Assembly: GCF_039533685.1 (NCBI RefSeq)
Contig: NZ_BAAATZ010000008.1
Location: 1 to 64,000 of the forward strand
DNA from: Actinocorallia aurantiaca
Lineage (GTDB): Bacteria; Actinomycetota; Actinomycetes; Streptosporangiales; Streptosporangiaceae
Reading direction: 5' to 3'
DNA: 64,000 nt
Shown here: one piece after another, positions 7,964-15,770 of the stretch
Position numbering within the stretch: position 1 is the first letter of the stretch
Layout of the letters: each line of letters starts with the position of its first letter
Notes under the pieces: model-generated
Databases searched by the model: none
What the model was told of the DNA's origin: nothing
The model's input: only the letters and a program-made list of their open reading frames with translations
Position numbers and translations under genes: made by a program

Positions 7964-8548
7964 ATGAGACCACTGCTCGCCCGCCACCGCCGCCCCCTGG
8001 CCGTCCTCTGCGCCGTCGCGGCGGTGTTACTGGTCCGCCTGCCGCAGACGTCCCCGCCCGGCGGGGACGTTCTGGTGGCCGCCCGCGATCTGCCCGGCGG
8101 CACCCCCCTGACCTCCGGAGACGTCCGGATCATCCGGCTGCGCCCGCCGCCCTCCGGCGCCCTCTCCGGCCTTCCCGAGAGCGCCGTGCTCGCCGCACCC
8201 GTGCGCCGGGGCGAACCCCTGACGGACCTCCGCCTTCTGGGCCCCGCCCTCCTGGACGCGCACGCCCCGGGCCTGGTGGCCGCTCCCGTCCGGATCCCCG
8301 ATTCCGTGCTGGGCGCCCTCGTCCGCCCCGGTGACAGGGTCGACGTCCTGGCCGTCCCCGAAGCGGCCCTTCCGGCTTCCGGTCCCCCGCCCGCTCCTCT
8401 GGTCACCGCGGCCCCGGTCCTGGCCGTTCCCCCGCCGGACGGCTCCTCCGGCGCCCTCTTACTCCTCGCCGTCACCAGACCCGAAGCCGCGGCCCTGGCC
8501 GGCGCGCCTCACCTGACTCTCAGCCTCCACCCGCCCGTCCCCTCCTGA
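7964..8548 (+). CDS. SAF-domain (CpaB/RcpC-like) membrane-anchored protein
   Basis: A 194-residue protein with an N-terminal signal anchor (LAVLCAVAAVLLVRLP) followed by a SAF domain: VAARDLPGGTPLTSGDVRII, then AAPVRRGEPLTDLRL and VLGALVRPGDRVDVLAV. SAF domains occur in Flp-pilus assembly protein CpaB and in flagellar P-ring chaperone FlgA. No pilus genes are next to it, so the role is open. The start at 7964 is preferred because of the TAACGT box 7 nt upstream; an in-frame ATG at 7946 is the alternative. The second half is unusually rich in Pro, Ala and Val with no further motif. Confidence 0.75.
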   Translation: MRPLLARHRRPLAVLCAVAAVLLVRLPQTSPPGGDVLVAARDLPGGTPLTSGDVRIIRLRPPPSGALSGLPESAVLAAPVRRGEPLTDLRLLGPALLDAHAPGLVAAPVRIPDSVLGALVRPGDRVDVLAVPEAALPASGPPPAPLVTAAPVLAVPPPDGSSGALLLLAVTRPEAAALAGAPHLTLSLHPPVPS

Positions 8549-8611
8549 CCCCGTCGAGACGCGACGGACGCCGGGCACGGCGGCGGGTGTGGTGCCGCGC
8601 ACGGCGGGGTG

Positions 8612-9664
8612 TCACTCGCGTTCGGCTTCGGCGCCGAACTCCCAGTGCCAGGGTTCGAAGGGGCTGGAGTAAGCCCAGGAGGGATGGAACCAGCCGTATT
8701 TGGTGGAGTTGGCGCGGAGCCAGTTGAACTGGACGCTGCCCTGGCTCTCGATGCCGCCGCACAGGTCGAGGGCCTGGCCCAGGCCGTGGTTGCTGCGGCC
8801 GGGGATGGCGGCGAAGCCGGGGCGCTGGTAGTAGATGCTCCTCTGCTCGGCGAGGTCGCGGTAGGCGTCGCGGACGCACATGTCCTTGCCGAACTGCTTC
8901 CGGTAGGCGGCGTTGAGCTTGTAGAAGGCCAGGGCGGCGTCCGCGCGGAGCATGAAGCCCTTCTGCGGCATCTTGCACAGGTACTTGCTGGGGATCAGCC
9001 CGTTGGGGAACTGGGCGGCCTCCTCGGCCGTCGCGGTGTCGCAGGTGAGGGTGAGCCTGGTGTCGCGGTCCAGGTCGAGGTTCTTCAGCATCTTGTTCAG
9101 CTGATTGGTCAGCTGGTTGATGCGGTTGAAGAGCGTCTTCTTCTGCTTGGCTATCTTCGCCTGGTCGATCGCCGTGCTGGACTGGAGCTCCTGGGCCTGG
9201 TCCGCCAGTTTCTCCCGCCGCTCCCGCAGCTCCTTGGCGGTCTTGAGGAGCCCGTTGTCGTTGTTCGCGAGGAACGTGATGTCCGCCGAGCTGCGCAGCG
9301 ACTCCTCCGCCGAGAACCTTCCGAACAGCGCCATGGTGCCCGAAGCCGTCGGCGCCTGGTAGGCGGAGTTCGCCAGCTCCGCCAGCGGCCCGCGCATCTT
9401 CTCGAACTCGGTGTCGGCCACCGCCAGCTGCTCCAGGGTCTCCCGCAGCCGCTTCTTCGACTGCTTGAGCCTGGTCTGCTGGTCCTTCCAGGACTTGTCG
9501 AGCTTCTGCAGCTCGTCCCGGGCGTCGCCGGCCTTCTTCCGCAGCTCCTCGACGTCTTCGACCCCAGGCGCCAGAGCCGCGACCTCCGGGGGGACGCCCG
9601 TCACCACGAGCGACACCGTCATCAGGAGCACCGCGGTCAGCTTCGCTGACCGAGGGGTCGGCAC
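8612..9664 (-). CDS. secreted M15 D-Ala-D-Ala carboxypeptidase with coiled coil
   Basis: A 350-residue exported protein. Residues 1-30 form a signal peptide (LTAVLLMTVSLVVTGVPPEV). Residues 35-195 are charged heptad repeats predicted to form a long coiled coil, in two segments around a spacer. Residues 200-345 are a VanY-type M15 zinc peptidase: GRSNHGLGQALDLCGG contains the SxHxxGxAxD metal-binding signature and EPWHWEF the second metal histidine. Such enzymes trim the terminal D-Ala of peptidoglycan stems. The coiled coil suggests a partner or septal localisation, as in NlpC/P60 hydrolases with similar N-terminal domains. The GTG start has GGAGG 7 nt upstream. It is convergent with the SAF gene. 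Confidence 0.9.
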   Translation of the reverse strand: MPTPRSAKLTAVLLMTVSLVVTGVPPEVAALAPGVEDVEELRKKAGDARDELQKLDKSWKDQQTRLKQSKKRLRETLEQLAVADTEFEKMRGPLAELANSAYQAPTASGTMALFGRFSAEESLRSSADITFLANNDNGLLKTAKELRERREKLADQAQELQSSTAIDQAKIAKQKKTLFNRINQLTNQLNKMLKNLDLDRDTRLTLTCDTATAEEAAQFPNGLIPSKYLCKMPQKGFMLRADAALAFYKLNAAYRKQFGKDMCVRDAYRDLAEQRSIYYQRPGFAAIPGRSNHGLGQALDLCGGIESQGSVQFNWLRANSTKYGWFHPSWAYSSPFEPWHWEFGAEAERE

Positions 9665-10337
9665 GTGCGGTCCTCCGAGGCGATACAGGAACAGGGGCAG
9701 CGCTCGAACGGTACTACACCTGACTCAATGTCTTATCCCGCTTATCGCTCCCAACCACCAACCAACACCCGAAGCACCACCAAAAATGATCATTCAGCTA
9801 CACACAGGCATAGATCATCAGTCACCTACCCGCCAAGATTGCGCCAAAGAACCGCCAAGCCCCTGAACACCCTCTTCCGCGCCCTCCGCCCGCCCCCTCC
9901 CGACCGCGCCCCGGCCCCGCCTTCGAACGTCCGTCCCGGCCTGATTCAGGCGACACCGAAGCCCTCTCGAGAGCCTGGACGGCAGGACGCGGACCGCGTA
10001 GGAACAGCCCTCCGCCGCGAGGCCATTTTGACAACGCCATCTGACAGGAGATCAGGTAAGCCGATCAATCTGTCCTGCCATTCGTACACCTCCTGTGACA
10101 GCCTCCTTCAGGGCGAGGACGGGGGCCCGCGGCGCCGCAGGCGACCGCCGGGAGACTCCGCGGGAGGAGGACCGTGACGGAGGACCGCCCTATCGAGAGG
10201 ACGCCGGGGCGCTGGAAGCGGTAATCTAACGGGGTCGCGGAGCGGAGGCGCCGGGGCGGCGCCGCGGAGCGTTCACGGGATGATCACCGTGAAGGGGACG
10301 CGGTGGGCCCGGTTCCAGTAGGCTTTGGCGGCGGCGA
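9665..10337. other. gene-free region before tRNA-Arg
   Basis: About 670 bp hold no credible gene on either strand. Its first 200 bp are less GC-rich than the surroundings. Short features are an ACAGGAG/CTCCTGT inverted pair at 10044-10050 and 10090-10096, a TTGACA-like hexamer at 10028-10033 with no good partner, and a TAATCT box at 10222-10227 that might serve the tRNA. Nothing convincing can be assigned. Confidence 0.6.
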
Positions 10338-10410
10338 GGCCCCGTAGCTCAGGGGATAGAGCAACGGTTTCCTAAACCGTGTGTCGGAGGTTCGAATCCT
10401 CTCGGGGCCG
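10338..10410 (+). tRNA. tRNA-Arg (anticodon CCU)
   Basis: A complete 73-nt cloverleaf. The acceptor arm GGCCCCG pairs perfectly with CGGGGCC, followed by discriminator G. The D stem is GCTC/GAGC, the anticodon stem ACGGT/ACCGT encloses TTCCTAA with anticodon CCT reading AGG codons, and the T arm is GGAGG-TTCGAAT-CCTCT. CCA is not encoded as far as can be seen; one base after the tRNA the scaffold gap begins. Confidence 0.97.
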
Positions 10411-10411
10411 C

Positions 10412-10430
10412 NNNNNNNNNNNNNNNNNNN
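10412..10430. other. assembly gap (19 N)
   Basis: A run of N directly after the tRNA 3' end. tRNA 3' ends are frequent integration sites, so what was lost here cannot be judged from this window. Confidence 0.99.
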
Positions 10431-10470
10431 CCCCCCTTCTTCGCGTCCGGGCCCGGCGTGCCGCGGCGCC

Positions 10471-11316
10471 TCAGGGGCGGGCGCGGGCCAGGTCCGCGAT
10501 GAGCTTGGCCGAGTACTCGGGGGTGTGGGCGGCCACGCAGAGGTGCTCCATGGCCTGGAGGTGGACGTCCACCTCCTCGATCTTCTCGTGGTGGGTGGAG
10601 CCGGCCAGGGACTGCACGTAGGCGATGTCGCCCAGCTCCGCCTGGGGGAAGCGCAGGAGGGTGAAGCCGCCGGACTGGGCGGGGTGCTCGCCCGCCGAGA
10701 AGGGCAGGACCTGGAGCGTCACGCCCTTCAGGGTCAGCAGGTGCCTCAGCTGGTCGCGGTGGGTTCCCGGGTCCCCGACGGTGCGGTGCAGCACCGCCTC
10801 GTCCAGGACCGCCCACAGGCGGGGGCCGCCGGGCCGGAAGAACGCGCGCTGGCGGCGCAGGGTGATCTCGACGTGGCGGTCGAGCTCCTCGTGGCCGCCC
10901 CGGGAGCGGGCCGACGCCAGGAGCGCCCGGGCGTACTCCTCGGTCTGCAGCAGCTCGGGGATGAACTGGACACTGTAGGAGCGCAGCCGGGAGGCGGCCT
11001 CCTCCAGGCCCAGGTAGGTGGCGAGCCAGGACGGGAGCAGGTCGTTGTAGGCCTGCCACCAGCCGGGTTTGTTGGCCTCGGCCGCCAGATTCATGATCTC
11101 GGTGATCTGGGCGTCGTCGGTGACGCCGTACAGGGCGAGGAGGTCCTGGACGTCCCGGGTCTTGGAGCCGACCCTGCCCAGCTCCAGGCGGCTGATCTTG
11201 GATTCCGAGGCGCGGATGGCGTAGCCGGCCTCGGCGCGCGAGATGCCCCGGTCCTCTCTCAGCCTGCGCAGCTGAGAGCCCAGTTGCATCCGGCCGGTCA
11301 TCGAGCCGGAACTCAT
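10471..11316 (-). CDS. XRE-family regulator with DUF5753
   Basis: A 281-residue transcription regulator. Residues 10-65 are a helix-turn-helix of the XRE type (LGSQLRRLREDRGISRAEAG, then SESKISRLELGRV). Residues 100-275 match the actinobacterial DUF5753 domain: PELLQTEEYARALL, RRQRAFFRPG, LHRTVGDP, LQVLPFSAGEHP and YVQSLAGSTHHE are its usual landmarks. This family is typically encoded beside a small DUF397 protein; none is present in the 40 bp downstream before the gap. The start at 11316 is chosen for the GGGAGGG 12 nt upstream and family length; 11301 is an alternative. It is divergent from the sigma-factor gene over a 263-bp shared region. Confidence 0.88.
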   Translation of the reverse strand: MSSGSMTGRMQLGSQLRRLREDRGISRAEAGYAIRASESKISRLELGRVGSKTRDVQDLLALYGVTDDAQITEIMNLAAEANKPGWWQAYNDLLPSWLATYLGLEEAASRLRSYSVQFIPELLQTEEYARALLASARSRGGHEELDRHVEITLRRQRAFFRPGGPRLWAVLDEAVLHRTVGDPGTHRDQLRHLLTLKGVTLQVLPFSAGEHPAQSGGFTLLRFPQAELGDIAYVQSLAGSTHHEKIEEVDVHLQAMEHLCVAAHTPEYSAKLIADLARARP

Positions 11317-11458
11317 CGGTATCAGCGCCCTCCCGCCCATTGCACGTGCAGCTGCACGAGCCCGGCAAGCGTAGCGAACAGGATGTGATCGAGTCCACGG
11401 GACCGGTATTCGTCTGCCATTCGTTATCACAGAGGAGCCGCGCAATGACTATGCCTGT

Positions 11459-11488
11459 TTGACTGTTAAGTCACTCACTTCATAGTTT
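11459..11488 (+). promoter_or_regulatory. promoter of the SigR-like gene
   Basis: TTGACT (11459-11464), an 18-nt spacer and TAGTTT (11483-11488) form a reasonable housekeeping promoter pointing toward the sigma gene, with an untranslated leader of about 85 nt. The -35 hexamer overlaps a 14-bp palindrome, TGACT-GTTA-AGTCA (11460-11473), which could be an operator. Confidence 0.45.
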
Positions 11489-11579
11489 TACCGCCCGTTT
11501 GTAGGAAACAACTGGGGCACATGATGAACTGGATTTGACTCCTGTCCCCAACGGCCGCAGACGGTGCGGAGGAGGGCCG

Positions 11580-12155
11580 ATGACCACCATGGAGAAGGCG
11601 AGGACCTCTGATCGCTACGAACGCGAGGTCCTGCCACTGGCCGATCCCCTCTACGCCAGCGCCGTACGCATGACGCGCAACAGCGCCGACGCCGAGGATC
11701 TCGTTCAGGAGACCCTCACCAAGGCGTACGTGAACTTCCACCAGTTCCAGGAGGGCACGAACCTGAAGGCCTGGCTGCACCGCATCCTCACCAACAACTT
11801 CATCAACGCCTACCGCAAGAGGCAGCGCGAGCCTCAGCGCACCGGCTCCGACGAGCTGGAGGAGTGGCAGCTGGCGCAGACCGAGTCGGCCATCGCCGGG
11901 CTGCGGTCGGCCGAGCACGAGGCCCTGGACCACATCCCGGACGACGACGTCGTGGCCGCCCTGCGCGCCCTGCCCGAGGAGTTCCGCAACGCCGTCTACC
12001 TCGCGGACGTCGAGGGCTACGCCTACAAGGAGATCGCCGAGATGATGGGCACCCCCATCGGCACGGTGATGTCCCGCCTGCACCGCGGCCGCAAGCAGCT
12101 GCGCGAGGCGCTCTCCGGGCACCGGACGCGGATTCCGGCGGCCCGCGCCGCTTGA
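11580..12155 (+). CDS. sigR: ECF sigma factor, SigR/SigH type
   Basis: A 191-residue ECF sigma factor. Region 2 reads YASAVRMTRNSADAEDLVQE and region 4 reads PEEFRNAVYLADVEGYAYKE followed by IAEMMGTPIGTVMSRLHRGR; this is very close to the SigR/SigH group that answers thiol oxidation and heat, normally held by the zinc anti-sigma factor RsrA/RshA. ATG at 11580 has GGAGG 7 nt upstream; an ATG three codons later is possible. Usually the anti-sigma gene overlaps or follows the sigma gene; here the stop is followed by a terminator and then unrelated peptidase genes, so the partner must be elsewhere or absent. Confidence 0.88.
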   Translation: MTTMEKARTSDRYEREVLPLADPLYASAVRMTRNSADAEDLVQETLTKAYVNFHQFQEGTNLKAWLHRILTNNFINAYRKRQREPQRTGSDELEEWQLAQTESAIAGLRSAEHEALDHIPDDDVVAALRALPEEFRNAVYLADVEGYAYKEIAEMMGTPIGTVMSRLHRGRKQLREALSGHRTRIPAARAA

Positions 12156-12170
12156 TCGATTTTCCGGAGC

Positions 12171-12205
12171 AGCCCACCGCCCATGAAATATGGGGGAGGT
12201 GGGCT
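12171..12205 (+). terminator. terminator after the SigR-like gene
   Basis: AGCCCACC and GGTGGGCT form an 8-bp stem with further inner pairing (CCCAT/ATGGG), followed by TCTTC. It ends the sigma transcript 15 nt after its stop codon. Confidence 0.7.
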
Positions 12206-12279
12206 TCTTCGTAAGATTTTGCTATCTACCCCTTTATGCCCGATTTACCCGTAAGATCCTCCTCAAGATCTTGTGAGAA

Positions 12280-12312
12280 GAGAGGCTCCGGCCACCATCG
12301 CCGGAGCCTCTC
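12280..12312 (+). terminator. hairpin upstream of first S33 peptidase
   Basis: A perfect 13-bp stem (GAGAGGCTCCGGC and its complement) with a 7-nt loop lies between the sigma terminator and the peptidase SD. There is no T-tract. It may be a second terminator or part of the peptidase leader. Confidence 0.5.
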
Positions 12313-12333
12313 TCACGTTCCGAGGAGGAACAC

Positions 12334-13986
12334 ATGCGCCGTCGCGCCCTGGTCATGGCCACGGTGACGATGCTCTCGCTGGCGGTCTTCACCCCCGCCT
12401 CGACGGCCCTTCCCAGCGAGTCGGCCCGGCAGGACCCGACCCAGCGGATCGCCGCACAGAACATCAAGTGGAAGCCCTGCTTCCAGAAGAGCCCCGATCC
12501 GGACCAGCCGGAGTACGCGCGCCTGGAGTGCGCCTCCCTCAAGGCCCCGCTCGACTGGAAGAAGCCGAACGGCAAGAAGATCACCCTGGCGATCAGCCGC
12601 CTCAAGGCGCGCCAGCAGGCCAAGGGCGTGGTCTTCACCAATCCCGGCGGCCCCGGCGTCGGCGGCCTGCTCCTGCCCCTGTCCTTCATCAGCGCCGACC
12701 GCGCCCAGCTGCTCGACACCATGGACATCATCGGCATCGACGTCCGCGGCACCGGCTACAGCACCCAGGCGTCCTGCAAGGACGTCTACGGCCCGTACCT
12801 CGAGGCGCGCAACCGCAGCGCGGCCAACACCAAGCGCCTGCTCGCCCTGGGCAAGAAGTTCGCGAAGTCCTGCCAGAACAGCGGCAACAAGAAGCTCCCC
12901 TCCAAGTACGTGACGACGGCGCAGACCGTCTACGACCTGGAATGGATCCGCCGCAACCTCAAGACCTCCGACGGCAAGAAGGTCAAGAAGATCCACTGGG
13001 TCGGCTACTCCGCCGGCACCTGGCTCGGCGCCTACTACGCCCGCAAGTGGCCCAAGGCCACCGGACGGTTCGTCCTCGACTCCGTCGTCAACTTCGCCTC
13101 CACCTGGCGGGTCTCCGACGACGCGCAGCCGAAGGCCTTCCAGAAGCGGTTCGAGCAGTTCGCCCGCTGGGCCGCCAAGTACAACGCCGTCTTCGGGCTC
13201 GGCGGCTCGCAGAAGGCCGTCATCAACCGGTACGAGCAGATCCGCAAGGCCATCTCCAAGAAGGGCCGGATCGCGATCGCCTATGAGGACGGCTCCAAGG
13301 AGTACATGTACCCCTCCTCGTTCGACAGCTACATCATCTCGGGGCTCTACTCCAAGACGAACTTCCCGGGCCTCGCCGCGGACCTGAACTACTTCAGCGC
13401 GCGCACGCTCCAGGCGCCGGCACGCGTCCAGCCCAAGGCCCTCTCCCGGGCTCACGACCCCACCGCGGGCGAGGACCCGACGTACGTCGGCATCACCTGC
13501 AACGACACCGCGTTCGGACGCAGCCCGGCCAAGCACGCCGCTCTCACCAAGAAGAACGGCGCCCGCTACCCGCTGGCCGGTTACGCCCAGATCACCAACC
13601 CCTGCGCGCACTGGAAGAAGACCCCCGGACAGCTCAAGCTGCCCCGTCCCGCCGGACGCGGCCTGCCCAAGCTGCTCCTGGTCCAGTCCGTGGGCGACCC
13701 GGCCACCCCCTACGGCCAGGCCGTCAACGCGCACAAGGCGTACAAGAACTCGCGTCTGCTCACGGTCAAGAACGAGGGCGACCACGCCATCTACGCCACC
13801 GGCAACGGCTGCGTGGACAAGGCCGTCGAGCGCTACCTGATCAACGGCGCCTTCCCCAAGCGCGACGGCTCCTGCCAGGGAACGCCGCTCCCGACCCTCA
13901 TCGAGGTCGACGCCCGCGCGCCCCAGCCGCAGTCCAGCCCCCTGGAGCTGCTGTACGAGCTCAACCGGCTGGTCGGCAAGAGCTGA
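12334..13986 (+). CDS. secreted S33-type alpha/beta-hydrolase peptidase (paralogue 1)
   Basis: A 550-residue exported alpha/beta hydrolase of the tripeptidyl-aminopeptidase (Tap/SlpD-like) class, which releases short peptides from protein N-termini outside the cell. A signal peptide occupies residues 1-26. VVFTNPGGPGVGGLLLP is the oxyanion-loop motif typical of S33 enzymes, IHWVGYSAGTWLGAYYARKW carries the nucleophile Ser in GYSAG, SVGDPATPYGQA the acid Asp and KNEGDHAIY the catalytic His, before a TAP-like C-terminal domain. SD GAGGAGG precedes the ATG by about 7 nt. It is the first of two tandem paralogues and is followed by a strong terminator. Confidence 0.88.
   Translation: MRRRALVMATVTMLSLAVFTPASTALPSESARQDPTQRIAAQNIKWKPCFQKSPDPDQPEYARLECASLKAPLDWKKPNGKKITLAISRLKARQQAKGVVFTNPGGPGVGGLLLPLSFISADRAQLLDTMDIIGIDVRGTGYSTQASCKDVYGPYLEARNRSAANTKRLLALGKKFAKSCQNSGNKKLPSKYVTTAQTVYDLEWIRRNLKTSDGKKVKKIHWVGYSAGTWLGAYYARKWPKATGRFVLDSVVNFASTWRVSDDAQPKAFQKRFEQFARWAAKYNAVFGLGGSQKAVINRYEQIRKAISKKGRIAIAYEDGSKEYMYPSSFDSYIISGLYSKTNFPGLAADLNYFSARTLQAPARVQPKALSRAHDPTAGEDPTYVGITCNDTAFGRSPAKHAALTKKNGARYPLAGYAQITNPCAHWKKTPGQLKLPRPAGRGLPKLLLVQSVGDPATPYGQAVNAHKAYKNSRLLTVKNEGDHAIYATGNGCVDKAVERYLINGAFPKRDGSCQGTPLPTLIEVDARAPQPQSSPLELLYELNRLVGKS
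12888..13085 (+). repeat. 198-bp exact repeat, copy 1 (in S33 paralogue 1)
   Basis: This stretch, covering the catalytic-serine region, is identical base for base with 14607-14804 in the neighbouring paralogue. Further exact blocks are 12550-12608 with 14266-14324 (59 bp) and the 66 bp from 12708. The flanking coding sequence is clearly diverged. Confidence 0.95.
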
Positions 13987-14001
13987 CCCGCTCCTTCTCC
14001 T

Positions 14002-14025
14002 GAGAGGGCCCTTCGGGGCCCTCTC
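14002..14025 (+). terminator. terminator between the two peptidase genes
   Basis: GAGAGGGCCC, a TTCG tetraloop and GGGCCCTCTC form a perfect 10-bp stem, followed by a pyrimidine run with TTCTCTTTTC. This is a textbook intrinsic terminator and makes the second peptidase an independent transcript unless read through. Confidence 0.9.
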
Positions 14026-14058
14026 TTCTCTTTTCAGAACTTCATGAAAGACGTGTAC

Positions 14059-15696
14059 ATGCGCCGTCGCGCCCTGATCACGGCCACGGTGATGCTGCTC
14101 TCCCTCGCGGCTTTCACCCCGGCCTCGTCCGCCCTCTCCCCCGGGCCTGAGCGGCAGGACCCCACCCAGCGGGTCGCCGCACAGAAACTCAAGTGGACGC
14201 CCTGCTTCAAACGGAAGGTGGACGCCTCGTACCGGCGCCTGCAGTGCGCCGACATCAAGGTCCCCCTCGACTGGAAGAAGCCGAACGGCAAGAAGATCAC
14301 CCTGGCGATCAGCCGCCTCAAGGCCCGCAAGAAGCCCAAGGGCGTGGTGTTCACCAATCCCGGCGGCCCCGGAGCCCCCGGCTGGTCGCTTCCTCTGGTC
14401 TTCGTCGACGCGAACCGCACCCGGCTGCTCGACACCATGGACATCATCGGCATCGACGTCCGCGGCACCGGCTACAGCACCCAGGCGTCGTGCAGGAAAG
14501 TCTCCGGCTCCCTCATCAAGGACACGCGCAACCGCAGTGCGGCCAACATCGAGCACCTGCTCGCCCTGGGCGAGAAGTTCGCGAAGTCCTGCCAGGACAG
14601 CGGCAGCAAGAAGCTCCCCTCCAAGTACGTGACGACGGCGCAGACCGTCTACGACCTGGAATGGATCCGCCGCAACCTCAAGACCTCCGACGGCAAGAAG
14701 GTCAAGAAGATCCACTGGGTCGGCTACTCCGCCGGCACCTGGCTCGGCGCCTACTACGCCCGCAAGTGGCCCAAGGCCACCGGACGGTTCGTCCTCGACT
14801 CCGTGACCGACTTCAGCGGCACCTGGCAGGCCGACTTCGACCGCCAGGCCAAGGGCTTCCAGGATCGTTTCCACCAGTTCGCCCGCTGGGCCGCCAGGCA
14901 TGACGGCGAGTTCGCCCTCGGCACGTCCCAGAAGGCGGTCGTCGCGAAGTACGAGGAGATCCGGGCGGGCATCGTCGAACAGGGCTGGACCGAACTCGAG
15001 TACTACGACGGCGGCACCGTGAACCTCTACCCGTCCGGTCTCGACTCGACGATCATGGGCGCCCTCTACTCCAAGTACGACTTCTCGGACCTGGGGTACT
15101 TCCTGGCGGCCCTGTCCGCCTCCGCCGGTCAAGGCGCCAGGAAGCGGCCGCCCGCCGGGCTCGCCCAGGATCCGGACGCGGGCTACTCCCCCACCTTCGA
15201 CAACATCGTGTGCAACGACACTCCGAACACGCGCGGCCCCTCAGCGCTCGTCGCCTACACCGAGAAGACCGGAGCGAAGTACCCGCTGACCGGCTACGAC
15301 CGGATCACCGACCCCTGCGCGCACTGGAAGAAGACTCCCGGACAGCTCAAGCTGCCCCGTCCCGCCGGACGCGGCCTGCCCAGGCTGCTCATGATCCAGT
15401 CGGTGCTCGACCCCGCCACCCCGTACAGCGGGGCGGTGAAGGCGCACAAGGCGTACGGGAACTCCCGCCTGATCACCGTCAAGAACGAGGGCGACCACGC
15501 CATCTACGCGGGTGACAACCTCTGCGTCGACACCCTCGTGGAGAAGTACCTCATCGACGGCGTGTACCCGAAGAAGGACAGGACCTGTGCGGGGATCGCG
15601 CCCCCCGCTCCCCGGGGCGAGGGGATGCGCGCGCGGGACCGCGCGGTCAACCCGCTCCTGCGCGTCAGGGAGCTGGCCGGGCTGCGTTTCGGCTGA
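14059..15696 (+). CDS. secreted S33-type alpha/beta-hydrolase peptidase (paralogue 2)
   Basis: A 545-residue tandem paralogue of the preceding gene with the same layout: signal peptide, NPGGPGAPGWSLPL oxyanion loop, GYSAG nucleophile, VLDPATPYSGA acid and NEGDHAIYAG histidine. I place the start at 14059 by alignment with paralogue 1 (MRRRALI); an in-frame ATG at 14044 would add five residues. There is only a weak GAAAG SD and the gene begins 34 nt after a strong terminator, so its own promoter must lie inside or just after that hairpin, or expression relies on read-through. Substrate loops around residues 150-160 and 340-400 differ strongly from paralogue 1, suggesting altered specificity. 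Confidence 0.86.
   Translation: MRRRALITATVMLLSLAAFTPASSALSPGPERQDPTQRVAAQKLKWTPCFKRKVDASYRRLQCADIKVPLDWKKPNGKKITLAISRLKARKKPKGVVFTNPGGPGAPGWSLPLVFVDANRTRLLDTMDIIGIDVRGTGYSTQASCRKVSGSLIKDTRNRSAANIEHLLALGEKFAKSCQDSGSKKLPSKYVTTAQTVYDLEWIRRNLKTSDGKKVKKIHWVGYSAGTWLGAYYARKWPKATGRFVLDSVTDFSGTWQADFDRQAKGFQDRFHQFARWAARHDGEFALGTSQKAVVAKYEEIRAGIVEQGWTELEYYDGGTVNLYPSGLDSTIMGALYSKYDFSDLGYFLAALSASAGQGARKRPPAGLAQDPDAGYSPTFDNIVCNDTPNTRGPSALVAYTEKTGAKYPLTGYDRITDPCAHWKKTPGQLKLPRPAGRGLPRLLMIQSVLDPATPYSGAVKAHKAYGNSRLITVKNEGDHAIYAGDNLCVDTLVEKYLIDGVYPKKDRTCAGIAPPAPRGEGMRARDRAVNPLLRVRELAGLRFG
14607..14804 (+). repeat. 198-bp exact repeat, copy 2 (in S33 paralogue 2)
   Basis: Identical with 12888-13085, including synonymous sites. 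See the first copy for the further shared blocks. Confidence 0.95.
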
Positions 15697-15720
15697 TCCC
15701 GCGCGAACCCGCAGAAAGAC

Positions 15721-15765
15721 GGAACGTGAGAGGGGGCCCGCGCCGCGGGCCCCCTCTCACGTTCC
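15721..15765. terminator. bidirectional terminator between peptidase 2 and proS
   Basis: A 21-bp perfect inverted repeat (arms 15721-15741 and 15745-15765) with a 3-nt loop lies between two convergent genes. It is the most stable hairpin of the window and works in either direction. Confidence 0.85.
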
Positions 15766-15770
15766 GGAGG

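Noticed and set aside
10338..11316. A prophage or integrative element starting at the tRNA-Arg
   Set aside because: No integrase, no repeat of the tRNA 3' end, and the following XRE-DUF5753 gene is a common chromosomal regulator rather than a phage repressor.
11504..11530. A SigR-type autoregulatory promoter (GGAAAC) in front of the sigma gene
   Set aside because: GGAAAC is present but no GTT element occurs at 16-19 nt; the TTGACT/TAGTTT promoter is a better fit.
12313..15132. A 939-residue open frame on the minus strand opposite the two peptidase genes
   Set aside because: It is antisense to well-supported exported peptidases with complete catalytic triads; long open antisense frames are expected at this GC content, and its composition (Gly, Asp, Val, Leu runs) matches a mirrored coding frame.
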